Assembly: GCA_046757585.1 (NCBI GenBank)
Contig: JBHHYR010000030.1
Span: 1-26,994, forward strand
Direction of reading: 5' to 3'
Length of the DNA stretch: 26,994 nt
Source of the DNA: JBHHYR01 sp046757585
GTDB lineage: Bacteria; Desulfobacterota; Binatia; HRBIN30
Shown here: positions 7,320 through 14,436 of the stretch, piece by piece
How positions within the stretch are numbered: the first letter of the stretch is position 1
Layout of the letters: each line of letters opens with the position of its first letter
Made by a program: the position numbers and the translations under genes
Notes under the pieces: generated by a model
What the model saw: the letters and a program-made list of their open reading frames with translations, nothing else
What the model was told of the DNA's origin: nothing
The model's database searches: none

Positions 7320-7510
7320 TGCGGACCGCGAGCATCCTAGTGGCCGAGCTGCTCTTCGCAGCATACGTCGTGCATGCTGCCAGCCAGGGGAGCACACAGT
7401 GTCCCATGATCGGCGCGTGCGCGTCGATCCATCTGCAACAAATACGATCCCGCCCGATCCTTGCCCGCGAGGCGCGGGGGTTAGTGCTGGCCGCACGTGC
7501 AGGTCATTGA
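7316..7510 (+). CDS. Small ORF with signal-like N-terminus, uncertain
   Basis: This 64-residue ORF begins with an ATG overlapping the stop of the LLM oxidoreductase gene (ATGATG context) and ends 14 bases inside the next gene. Its first 22 residues (MMRTASILVAELLFAAYVVHAA) look like a signal peptide or a single membrane helix. The remainder has two Cys (positions 29 and 34) and no recognisable domain. The codon third positions are GC-rich only in the first half. It may be a genuine coupled small membrane or exported peptide, or a decayed gene between two real ones. I do not recognise a homologue. Confidence 0.3.
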   Translation: MMRTASILVAELLFAAYVVHAASQGSTQCPMIGACASIHLQQIRSRPILAREARGLVLAARAGH

Positions 7511-8768
7511 CGAACCGACCCGCCAGACGCCGGTGCTGGCCACCGTTCAGGTGCTCGTCGTGGGCGGCGGTTCCGCGGGCACCGCTGCCGCGGTCGCCGC
7601 CGCTCGTAACGGCGCCGATACTTTGCTCGTGGAGCGTTCCGCCGCGCTCGGAGGGCTCGCCACCGGGGGGCTCATCGTCCTGCTGCTCACGCTCGATGAC
7701 GGCGCCGGTCACCAGGTCGTCGGTGGGCTCTGCCAGGAAGCCACCGAACGGGTCGCTGCCCGGGGGGGAGCCTATTTTCCACCGCGCGATGAATGGGGAT
7801 CGGCAGACGAGCAGTTGGTAGCACAGTACCGGCGCTGGGGCTTGGTATGGGGCTCCGGGCCCCACAAGGTCCGCTACTCCGTTGCGTACGATCCGGAAGA
7901 GCTGCGCTTCGCGTTCCACGACATGTGCGAGGCGAGCGGGGTCCGCGTTTTACTCCACTGTTGGGCGTGTGAGGGGTTGCGGGACGGGGATCGGCTACGC
8001 GGTGTGACTTTTCAGGGTAAGTCTGGCCGCTTCGCGATTCTGGCTGACGTGGTCATCGACGCGACAGGCGACGGCGACATCCTGGCCTCGGCCGGCGTCC
8101 GGTTCGAGCTCGAGCGCGTGTTGCCGTGGCTGTGGTTCCGCATGGGCGGTGTCACCGACGTCGATGCCGCGCTGGCAGAAGGTGGCTGGTTCTTTCGCAC
8201 GGTCGGAAAGGGGCAAGTTCTCCTTCCCTGGGGCGCCACGGAACGCGTCATGCACAAGATTGACGCCACTGATCCCGCCGAGCTCACTGCGGCTGCGATC
8301 GAGTGCCGCAAGAGGGTGATGGAAGCAGCCGATCAATTGCGCCGCGACGTTCCACAGTTTCGGGACGCGCACATCTGCGAAATCGCCCGGGACCTGGGCA
8401 TCACCGAAAGCCGGCGCATGATTGGCGCGTACGTCCTGACGCGTGACGACATGGACCGGCCGATGCCCGATGTCATCGCGCTCACCGGCCACTGGACGAG
8501 GTACGGGGCGCTTTACTGGATTCCCTACCGCTCCCTGCTCGCAAAAGAGTTTGCAAACCTGCTCGTCGCCGGCCGCTGCATCTCCGTCGACCACCGGACG
8601 CATCACGCCACCAAGGAGATCCCGCCGTGCATGGCAACGGGAGAAGCGGCCGGCACGGCCGCGGCTATGGCGGTCCAAGCGGGAGTGAGTCCGAAGGCAC
8701 TGAACGCTGCGGCCCTACAGTCCAGGTTGCGTGAGCGCGGCGCTATCCTGGAGGTTCACCGACCCTGA
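7497..8768 (+). CDS. FAD-dependent oxidoreductase (FAD_oxidored family)
   Basis: A 423-residue flavoprotein. The N-terminal Rossmann dinucleotide site is VLVVGGGSAGTAAAVAAARNGADTLLVER (about 18-46), followed by the loop GGLATGGLIVLL. Further FAD-contact segments are VVIDATGDGDILASAGVRFE (about 185-203) and the C-terminal NLLVAGRCISVDHRTHHATKEIPPCMATGEAAGTAAAMA (about 352-391), typical of the PF12831-type family. The start is GTG at 7497, because an in-frame stop lies at 7482-7484; no strong Shine-Dalgarno is visible, so coupling to upstream translation is likely. It is probably a soluble dehydrogenase that could deliver electrons to the ETF encoded at the head of the block. The substrate is not known. 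Confidence 0.88.
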   Translation: MQVIDEPTRQTPVLATVQVLVVGGGSAGTAAAVAAARNGADTLLVERSAALGGLATGGLIVLLLTLDDGAGHQVVGGLCQEATERVAARGGAYFPPRDEWGSADEQLVAQYRRWGLVWGSGPHKVRYSVAYDPEELRFAFHDMCEASGVRVLLHCWACEGLRDGDRLRGVTFQGKSGRFAILADVVIDATGDGDILASAGVRFELERVLPWLWFRMGGVTDVDAALAEGGWFFRTVGKGQVLLPWGATERVMHKIDATDPAELTAAAIECRKRVMEAADQLRRDVPQFRDAHICEIARDLGITESRRMIGAYVLTRDDMDRPMPDVIALTGHWTRYGALYWIPYRSLLAKEFANLLVAGRCISVDHRTHHATKEIPPCMATGEAAGTAAAMAVQAGVSPKALNAAALQSRLRERGAILEVHRP

Positions 8769-8847
8769 GATCGAACGCACCCAGGAGCAGATCCAGACGC
8801 TGCGCGCGCTGGCCCTCTGCGGCAGAGATTTGATATCACCTCGCTAA
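8731..8847 (+). CDS. 38-residue junction ORF, possibly coupled to carboxyltransferase
   Basis: A GTG at 8731, inside the end of the FAD oxidoreductase gene in another frame, opens 38 codons that stop at TAA 8845-8847. That stop overlaps the carboxyltransferase ATG (TAATG). Codons in the gap between the two genes have GC-rich third positions, and the peptide EIERTQEQIQTLRALALCG would form an amphipathic helix. The carboxyltransferase ATG has no Shine-Dalgarno of its own, so it may depend on this ORF for translation. It could be a real small peptide, a coupling leader or a remnant of a lost gene. Confidence 0.3.
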   Translation: MSAALSWRFTDPEIERTQEQIQTLRALALCGRDLISPR

Positions 8848-10454
8848 TGCGGCGCATCGATACCAAGATTCGCACCACCGATCCAGAGTTCCAGGAGAAT
8901 CGCCGCTACAACGAGTCGCTGGTCGTGGGGCTGCGGGCGCGCTTGAAGGAGTCGCAGGCTGGTGGTCCAGAAGACCAGAAGCGGCGCCACCACGAACGCG
9001 GCAAGCTGCTGGCCCGGGAGCGCATCGATGCGCTGATCGATCCCGACACGCCGTTCCTCGAACTGTCGCCGCTGGCCGCCAATGGCATGTTCAACAACGA
9101 GGCGCCCGCCGCAGGTATCGTGACGGGCATCGGCCTCGTACAGGGGCGTGAGACGATTCTTGTCGCCAACGACGCGACCGTGAAGGGCGGTACCTACTAT
9201 CCAATCACCGTCAAGAAACACCTCCGCGCGCAAGAGATCGCGCTCGAAAACCGGCTGCCGTGCGTCTACCTGGTCGATTCCGGCGGCGCCTTCCTGCCGC
9301 TGCAAGCGGACATCTTCCCAGACCGCGACCACTTTGGACGCATCTTCTACAATCAGGCGCGGCTATCGGCACTCAACATCCCACAGGTCGCCGTCGTGAT
9401 GGGCTCGTGCACAGCGGGAGGCGCCTATGTCCCCGCAATGTGCGACGAGAACGTCATTGTCCGCGGCGTTGGCACGATCTTTCTCGGCGGGCCCCCGCTC
9501 GTGAAGGCTGCAACGGGAGAAGAGGTTACCGCAGAGGAGCTCGGCGGCGGTGACGTTCACGCCCGCATCTCGGGCGTCTCTGATCATCTGGCGGCAAACG
9601 ACCAGCACGCCATCGAGATCACACGCTCGATCTTCGAAAACCTGGGCCTGGTGCCACGCACGGCATTCGACTATCAGCCTCCGGAAGACCCAGCCTACGA
9701 TCCCACCGAGATCTATGGCGTCCTCACGCGGGATCCGCGCAAGCAGTACGACGTACGGGAGGTGATCGCCCGCATGGTCGATGGCAGCCGCCTGCAAGAG
9801 TTCAAGGCGCTGTACGGCAGCACCGTGGTCACCGGGTTCGCCCGCCTCCATGGCTACCTGGTCGGCATCGTGGCCAACAACGGCATCCTGTTCTCGGAGT
9901 CTGCGCTCAAGGCAACGCACTTCATCGAGCTGTGCGGCCAGCGCAAGATCCCGCTGATCTTCTTGCAAAACATCACGGGTTTCATCGTCGGCAAGCAGTA
10001 CGAGCATGGAGGCATTGCCAAGGATGGAGCGAAGATGGTGCACGCGGTCAGTACCGTCGCGGTACCCAAGTTCACGGTGATCATCGGCGCTTCGAACGGG
10101 GCCGGCAACTACGGCATGTGCGGCCGCGCCTACCAGCCGCGCTTGCTGTTCATGTGGCCGAGCGGCCGCATCTCCGTAATGGGTGGGGAGCAGGCTGCCA
10201 GTACGTTGCTCGCAGTCAAGTTGCGTCAGCTCGCCGGCAAGAACCAGTCGATGACACCTGCAGAGCAGGAAGCGTTCGTCGCGCCGATCCGCGCCAAGTA
10301 CGAAGCCGAAAGCAGTCCCTACTACTCCACGGCGCGACTATGGGACGACGGGGTGCTCGACCCCGTCGAGACGCGCGACGTGCTGGGCCTGGCCCTCGCC
10401 GCAGCGCGCAATGCGCCAATTCCGGACACGCGGCCTGGCGTGTTCAGGATGTAA
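8847..10454 (+). CDS. mccB: Acyl-CoA carboxylase carboxyltransferase (beta) subunit, methylcrotonyl-CoA type
   Basis: A protein of 535 residues, the usual length for the beta subunit of 3-methylcrotonyl-CoA or geranyl-CoA carboxylase. The two crotonase-like halves carry their oxyanion glycines: GGAFLPLQADIFPDRDHFGRIFYNQARLSA (about 145-174), VVMGSCTAGGAYVPAMCDE (about 182-200) and IFLGGPPLVKAATGEEVTAEELGG (about 211-234) in the N half; GIVANNGILFSESALKATHFIELC, LQNITGFIVGKQYE, GASNGAGNYGMCGRAY (about 414-429) and RISVMGGEQAA (about 440) in the C half. It transfers CO2 from carboxybiotin to the gamma carbon of a 3-methyl-branched enoyl-CoA. Leucine breakdown is the common use; geranyl-CoA in acyclic terpene breakdown is the main alternative. 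It lies just upstream of the biotin carboxylase gene. Confidence 0.93.
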   Translation: MRRIDTKIRTTDPEFQENRRYNESLVVGLRARLKESQAGGPEDQKRRHHERGKLLARERIDALIDPDTPFLELSPLAANGMFNNEAPAAGIVTGIGLVQGRETILVANDATVKGGTYYPITVKKHLRAQEIALENRLPCVYLVDSGGAFLPLQADIFPDRDHFGRIFYNQARLSALNIPQVAVVMGSCTAGGAYVPAMCDENVIVRGVGTIFLGGPPLVKAATGEEVTAEELGGGDVHARISGVSDHLAANDQHAIEITRSIFENLGLVPRTAFDYQPPEDPAYDPTEIYGVLTRDPRKQYDVREVIARMVDGSRLQEFKALYGSTVVTGFARLHGYLVGIVANNGILFSESALKATHFIELCGQRKIPLIFLQNITGFIVGKQYEHGGIAKDGAKMVHAVSTVAVPKFTVIIGASNGAGNYGMCGRAYQPRLLFMWPSGRISVMGGEQAASTLLAVKLRQLAGKNQSMTPAEQEAFVAPIRAKYEAESSPYYSTARLWDDGVLDPVETRDVLGLALAAARNAPIPDTRPGVFRM

Positions 10455-10497
10455 GGCAAGCGATGGCTGATCAGCGTTTGGACCGGTGAAGGTCATC

Positions 10498-10548
10498 ATG
10501 GGCGTCGGGACACCAGCCGACTTTCTCGGTCCGAGAGTCGCCCGCTGA
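10498..10548 (+). promoter_or_regulatory. Short leader ORF with internal palindrome before biotin carboxylase gene
   Basis: An ATG at 10498 with GAAGG six bases upstream opens a 16-codon frame. It ends in TGA at 10546-10548, directly followed by an ATG in frame with the biotin carboxylase. Inside it, TCTCGG (10524-10529) and CCGAGA (10531-10536) form a perfect palindrome around one T. It could be a coupling leader peptide or an operator overlapping the gap. The evidence is only arrangement and a good ribosome site. Confidence 0.25.
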
Positions 10549-10560
10549 ATGCTCGGAACC

Positions 10561-12054
10561 ATGTTCCAGCGAATCTTGATCGCCAACCGCGGCGAAATTG
10601 CCATCCGGATCATTCGTTCCTGCCGAGAAATGGGCATTCGCACCGTTGCCGTCTATTCGGAAGCGGACGCCGCCGCGCCACACGTGATCGCCGCCGATGA
10701 AGCAGTCTGCATCGGACCGGCGCCAAGCGCCGAGAGTTACCTCGACATCGAGCGCGTCGTCGCCGCAGCGCGCTGTACGGCCGCGGACGCCGTGCATCCA
10801 GGGTACGGTTTCCTGGCTGAAAGCGCCGATTTCGCCCGCGCCGTGCAGGATGCCGGGCTCACCTTCATCGGGCCGAGCGCGAACGCTATCGCAGCAATGG
10901 GCGACAAGATGCAGGCGCGATCAACCGTGGCTGCCGCAGGTGTGCCGGTCGCTCCTGCCGTCGAAGCGCCGTCTGCAGATTCGCAGCAACTCGCTGCGTG
11001 TGCTCAAAGGGTCGGCTACCCGCTCCTCATCAAGCCGGTCGCTGGCGGCGGTGGTAAAGGGATGCGCTTGGTGCGCGCGGCACCGGATCTGTGCGACGCG
11101 TTCGCGGCGGCGGCTCGTGAGGCTGCGTCCGCGTTCGGCGACGCACGGTTGTTCTTCGAACGCTACCTCGAACGCCCACGCCATGTTGAAGTCCAAGTCC
11201 TCGGCGACGCCGCAGGCAACATCATTCACCTGGGCGAGCGCGAGTGTTCCGTCCAGCGACGCCACCAGAAAGTCATCGAAGAAACTCCCTCACCCGCCGT
11301 CGGCGCGGCGTTGCGGGAGCGCCTGACGGCGACGGCAATCCAAGTGGCCCGCTGTGTCCGCTACCAAGGCGCGGGAACCGTCGAGTTCCTGCTCGACACC
11401 GACGGCAAGTTTTATTTCCTCGAAATGAACACCCGCCTTCAGGTAGAACATCCGATCACGGAGTTGGTCACGGGTGTAGATCTGGTCTGCGCCCAATTGC
11501 GGGCAGCAGCAGGGGAACCGCTGCGGCTGTCGCAAGAGGACGTCGTGCCTCGCGGGCATGCGATCGAGTGCCGCGTTTGCGCCGAGGATCCCACGCAACA
11601 GTTCCTCCCCAGTCCCGGGCGGATCCTGTACATGCACGAGCCGCAAGGACCCGGCGTGCGAGTCGACTCCGGCATCGCACCTGGTTTCGAAGTTTCTCCG
11701 CACTACGACTCGCTGCTCTCTAAGGTAAGCGTGCTGGCAGAGACGCGTGAGGCGGCGCGCCGGCGTATGATCACGGCGCTGGCCGAATATGTGGTCCTGG
11801 GCTGCACCACGGGAATTTCCTTCTTGCTCGACGTGCTCGAGCACCCTGCGTTTCGCAGCGGTGACACCCATACGCATTTCATTCCCGACTACTTCTCCAG
11901 GTGGTCGGGACGCCAGCACCACAAGCTCGTCGCCACGATCGCCGCAGCCCTCGACGCCGCCCGACCAGACGAGGCGCCGTCGGCCCAAAGCGCCACACGA
12001 CGGCAGGCCTCCCCCTGGGCAACGCTTGGTAACTGGCGGATCGGACGGCCATGA
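10561..12054 (+). CDS. mccA: Biotin carboxylase part of acyl-CoA carboxylase alpha subunit, ended by in-frame TGA
   Basis: A protein of 497 residues from ATG 10561, the start that gives the family N-terminus MFQRILIANRGEIAIRI. An ATG at 10549 is a possible alternative. It is a complete ATP-grasp biotin carboxylase: HPGYGFLAES (about 82-91), glycine-rich ATP loop GGGGKGM (162-168), RECSVQRRHQKVIEE, catalytic EMNTRLQVEHP (288-298) and the C-terminal domain to about residue 450. It carboxylates biotin using ATP and bicarbonate. After an Ala/Pro linker comes SPWATLGNWRIGRP, which in methylcrotonyl-CoA carboxylase alpha subunits lies at the start of the BT domain. The chain stops there at TGA 12052-12054, and the next ORF continues in the same frame with the rest of the BT domain and the biotin carrier domain. 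Total span is about 666 codons, normal for an unbroken subunit. Confidence 0.9.
   Translation: MFQRILIANRGEIAIRIIRSCREMGIRTVAVYSEADAAAPHVIAADEAVCIGPAPSAESYLDIERVVAAARCTAADAVHPGYGFLAESADFARAVQDAGLTFIGPSANAIAAMGDKMQARSTVAAAGVPVAPAVEAPSADSQQLAACAQRVGYPLLIKPVAGGGGKGMRLVRAAPDLCDAFAAAAREAASAFGDARLFFERYLERPRHVEVQVLGDAAGNIIHLGERECSVQRRHQKVIEETPSPAVGAALRERLTATAIQVARCVRYQGAGTVEFLLDTDGKFYFLEMNTRLQVEHPITELVTGVDLVCAQLRAAAGEPLRLSQEDVVPRGHAIECRVCAEDPTQQFLPSPGRILYMHEPQGPGVRVDSGIAPGFEVSPHYDSLLSKVSVLAETREAARRRMITALAEYVVLGCTTGISFLLDVLEHPAFRSGDTHTHFIPDYFSRWSGRQHHKLVATIAAALDAARPDEAPSAQSATRRQASPWATLGNWRIGRP
12052..12054 (+). other. In-frame TGA dividing the carboxylase alpha subunit
   Basis: The TGA follows ...GNWRIGRP. 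The four codons behind it (R-P-E-T) lead in the same frame to an ATG at 12067, so there is no frameshift. CGA to TGA is a single-base change and the flanking residues are Arg-rich, so a recent nonsense mutation or sequence error is the simplest reading. Reinitiation 12 bases downstream could still give a two-piece enzyme. Confidence 0.85.
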
Positions 12055-12066
12055 CGCCCGGAAACG

Positions 12067-12561
12067 ATGCGTCTCTCTCTGCGCCATAGACGGCAGCATG
12101 CCATGGTAGAGGTGGAGCCCGTCGCTGGTGGGTACCACGTGACCGTCGATGGCCGTGCGCACCTCGTCGAGGCCCGCCGACTCTGTGCTGCTACACTGGC
12201 CTTGGTGATAGACGCGCAGCGCTACCGGGTCACCCTGGTACGCAACGGACAAGCCCGATACGTCGCAGTGGGCGGCGAGTTCTACACATTTATGCCGGAA
12301 AACGCTGCCCCGATGACATACGGCATGGCGGCCGTTGCTCCGCCGGAGATCACAGCTCCGATGCCGGGGAAGATTCTCCGCGTGCTCGTCGGCCCGAACG
12401 ATCACGTGGCCGCGGGCGACGTGCTGCTGGTACTGGAAGCGATGAAGATGGAGCATCGCCTCCTCGCCGAGGCTGCTGGCACGGTGCGGGAGCTTCGGGT
12501 CGCCGCGGGTGACATGGTGGACGGCGGACAGGTGCTGGCTGTGCTGACGTACGACGAATGA
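12067..12561 (+). CDS. mccA: BT linker and biotin carboxyl carrier domain of acyl-CoA carboxylase alpha subunit
   Basis: A 164-residue ORF in the same frame as the preceding biotin carboxylase, starting 12 bases after its TGA with a GGAA weakly placed before the ATG. Residues 1 to about 85 form the beta-rich BT region (AMVEVEPVAGGYHVTVDGRAHLVEA, then VIDAQRYRVTLVRNGQARYVAVGGEFYTF), which in whole alpha subunits docks onto the carboxyltransferase. Residues 94-164 are a biotinyl domain: APMPGKILRVLVGPNDHVAAGDVLLVLEAMKMEH with biotin-accepting Lys127, then the GTV.EL.V..GD.V.GGQVLAVL half. All functional residues are preserved, so the piece looks usable if translated. It ends the plus-strand block, 22 bases before a convergent gene. 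An internal ATG at 12103 is an alternative start but would trim the BT domain. Confidence 0.87.
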   Translation: MRLSLRHRRQHAMVEVEPVAGGYHVTVDGRAHLVEARRLCAATLALVIDAQRYRVTLVRNGQARYVAVGGEFYTFMPENAAPMTYGMAAVAPPEITAPMPGKILRVLVGPNDHVAAGDVLLVLEAMKMEHRLLAEAAGTVRELRVAAGDMVDGGQVLAVLTYDE

Positions 12562-12583
12562 ACAGAGGAACACGGAGGGTGTG

Positions 12584-13492
12584 TCAGCCGAAGCGCACAC
12601 CCGTCTGCAATCCGCTGCTAGCAGCGAACTCGACAGCATCAACCTTCTTGTCGCCGAACCGTACCCGCTTGACGCGAACCGCTCCCTCGCCAGCCCCGAT
12701 CAGGATCCCCTCTGCCGTGATCTCTAATACCACGCCAGGACGAGAGCGCCGGCCGGTGAGCAGTCGCGCCTCATACAGCCGCAGCTTCTCGCCCCTGAAC
12801 ACGGCGTACGCACCAGGCTGGGGGTCACAGCCTCGGATGAGGTTGTAGACCTCACGCGGCGGCCGTGACCAATCGACGGCAGCGTGTTCATTCCGGCACA
12901 GCGGATCGTACGAGGCTTGCGTCTCGTCTTGCGGCACCCGCGGCGCAGTCCCTGCGGCAACCAGATCGACCGCTTCCAGCACGGCATCCACACCCAACGG
13001 GAAGAGGGTCTTGTAGTAGAGCGAGCCGGCCGTGTCGTCCGGACCGATCGCAGCGGGCTTCTGGAGCAGGAGGGGACCGGTATCGATCCCGCGATCGACC
13101 CAGAAGACCGACACCCCACCCTTCGTTTCACCCTTGATGATCTGCCAATTGATCGCGCTGCCGCCTCGGTATCGTGGTAGCAGCGAGGGGTGAAAGCAGA
13201 TGCTCCCCAAGCGGGGGGTTGCAAAGACGCTCTCCGGCACGATCTGCGTCACGTACGCCAGGACGCCAAGGGTGCTACGCAGGTCGGCGAATTCTCGTTG
13301 CACCACCGGCGTCTTCAACGACCTGTGCTGGCGAACGGGGATCCCCAGCGCCACAGCTCGTGCCTTGACCGGGTCCAGGCGCGTCCCGCTATCCGGCGGG
13401 CAATACACCGCAGCGACCGCATGACCGCGTTCCCGCAGGCCATCGAAGACTTGCTCCGCAAAGGCGCCCTGCCCCACAAGTATGATCCGCAT
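12584..13492 (-). CDS. Formyltransferase-family protein resembling the hydrolase domain of 10-formyl-THF dehydrogenase
   Basis: A protein of 302 residues from ATG 13492, chosen because MRIILVGQGAFAEQVFDGL is the family N-terminus and GGGGA lies eight bases upstream. The N-terminal Rossmann-like formyltransferase domain has the active-site signature FHPSLLPRYRGGSAINWQIIKGE with His101, and the essential Asp137 in VFWVDRGIDTGPLLLQK. The Asn seen in methionyl-tRNA formyltransferases (NVHxSLLP) is Cys/Phe-like here. The flanking sequence (GSAINW, KGGVSVFW, then NLIRGCDPQPGAYAVF in the C-terminal domain) resembles the N-terminal part of ALDH1L1-type 10-formyltetrahydrofolate dehydrogenase more than Fmt. 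It has neither the carrier domain nor the aldehyde dehydrogenase domain of that enzyme. It probably hydrolyses or transfers the formyl group of 10-formyl-THF. It lies 52 bases behind the dienelactone hydrolase gene on the same strand. Confidence 0.83.
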   Translation of the reverse strand: MRIILVGQGAFAEQVFDGLRERGHAVAAVYCPPDSGTRLDPVKARAVALGIPVRQHRSLKTPVVQREFADLRSTLGVLAYVTQIVPESVFATPRLGSICFHPSLLPRYRGGSAINWQIIKGETKGGVSVFWVDRGIDTGPLLLQKPAAIGPDDTAGSLYYKTLFPLGVDAVLEAVDLVAAGTAPRVPQDETQASYDPLCRNEHAAVDWSRPPREVYNLIRGCDPQPGAYAVFRGEKLRLYEARLLTGRRSRPGVVLEITAEGILIGAGEGAVRVKRVRFGDKKVDAVEFAASSGLQTGVRFG

Positions 13493-13544
13493 AAGGGGTT
13501 CCCCGAGCCCCGGCTGCGGCCCGCCCGTCAACGCGCAGAACCGC

Positions 13545-14285
13545 TCACCCCTTCAGGTGTCGTTCAAAGAACTTCAGCATGCGCTGCCACGCATCCTGCG
13601 CCGCATCGGCACGATAGGAGTCGCGTTCGTTGCAGAAGAAACCGTGCGGCGCGCCAGGATAGATGACAATGTCCGCGTCCTTACCCAACTCGACAAGCCG
13701 TCTCCTGATCTTGTTCACCTCATCGAGGGGAATGAACGAGTCCTGCTCGCCAAAAAAGAGCAACATCGGTGCAGCAAGCTGGCCAGCGTACTCCAGCGGC
13801 GCCCTGGGAGTGCGCTCGCTTGGCTGCGTGACGGAGCCGATGCCGGCGCCGTAGAACGGCACCGCCGCCTTCACGGCTGGGACCTGGCAGGCGGTGAGAA
13901 AAGCGAGCCGCCCACCCATGCAGAAACCAGTCACGCCAACACGTTCCGCCCGCACAAACGACTGTTGCTGCAGGTAGGAGATGGCCGCTGTGATGTCCTT
14001 GACGACTTTGTCGTCCCACAAAGTGGTCATGAGACGCATGGCCTCTGGCAAGTTGTCGTATCCCGCCACCCGATCCGTCTCCCGGTAGTAGAGATCTGCC
14101 GCCAAAGTCGCGTACCCCTGTCGAGCCAGGCGGCTCGCAACGTCCTTGATGTGGGTGTTCAAACCGAAGGCCTCGGGCAGCACCACGATGGCTGGAAACT
14201 TACCGTCCGCTGACGGCCGAGCCACAAATGCCGGCATGGCTCCTGCTTCTGCTTGCAGCTGCACCATTGTTGACGTGATTTCCAT
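13545..14285 (-). CDS. Dienelactone hydrolase family protein
   Basis: A 246-residue cytoplasmic alpha/beta hydrolase of the dienelactone hydrolase (carboxymethylenebutenolidase) family. The nucleophile is Cys122 in GFCMGGR, the acid Asp182 in FGEQDSFIP, the base His214 in YPGAPHGFFCNER, and the family Glu38 lies in VVLPEAFGLN. A strong GGAGG stands six bases before the ATG. The Cys-His-Asp triad and length (usual about 230-245) fit a functional enzyme. Members open dienelactones from chloroaromatic breakdown, but many act on other lactones or esters, and no aromatic-ring genes are present here. It is the first gene of a two-gene minus-strand unit, divergent from the IclR regulator 151 bases away, which suggests regulation by that protein. 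Confidence 0.88.
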   Translation of the reverse strand: MEITSTMVQLQAEAGAMPAFVARPSADGKFPAIVVLPEAFGLNTHIKDVASRLARQGYATLAADLYYRETDRVAGYDNLPEAMRLMTTLWDDKVVKDITAAISYLQQQSFVRAERVGVTGFCMGGRLAFLTACQVPAVKAAVPFYGAGIGSVTQPSERTPRAPLEYAGQLAAPMLLFFGEQDSFIPLDEVNKIRRRLVELGKDADIVIYPGAPHGFFCNERDSYRADAAQDAWQRMLKFFERHLKG

Positions 14286-14376
14286 CGCTGCCTCCGCGTC
14301 AAATGGGGCTGGATATAGGCAGCGCGAGGAGCATTTGCAAGCGATCGTGCCGCTGGCACCACCCCTCGTAGCCCGG

Positions 14377-14405
14377 TTGACATAGCCAAGGAAACTAATT
14401 TAGAT
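14377..14405 (+). promoter_or_regulatory. Candidate sigma70-type promoter of the IclR gene
   Basis: A perfect TTGACA (14377-14382) is followed after 17 bases by TTAGAT (14400-14405) in a short AT-rich patch that is rare in this GC-rich window. The -10 match is weak, and neighbouring registers (TAGATA one base on) are possible. Just downstream TTTC-TT-GAAA (14413-14422) is a small palindrome where a regulator could bind. The start codon lies at 14437. Confidence 0.4.
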
Positions 14406-14436
14406 AGAACGCTTTCTTGAAATCTCTGGAGGAAAG

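Noticed and set aside
6954..7919. Minus-strand open frame (321 codons) opposite the LLM and FAD oxidoreductase genes
   Set aside because: Antisense shadow that crosses a junction between two recognised genes; composition is unlike a folded protein.
12052..12054. Selenocysteine insertion at the TGA
   Set aside because: The site is an Arg-rich, non-catalytic part of the BT domain where family members have no Cys, and no clear stem-loop directly follows the TGA. Readthrough is not excluded, but selenocysteine is unlikely.
11290..12642. Long minus-strand open frame (450 codons) across the carboxylase alpha subunit genes
   Set aside because: Antisense shadow of well-recognised biotin carboxylase and biotin carrier sequences; composition is low-complexity and His/Arg-rich with no domain.
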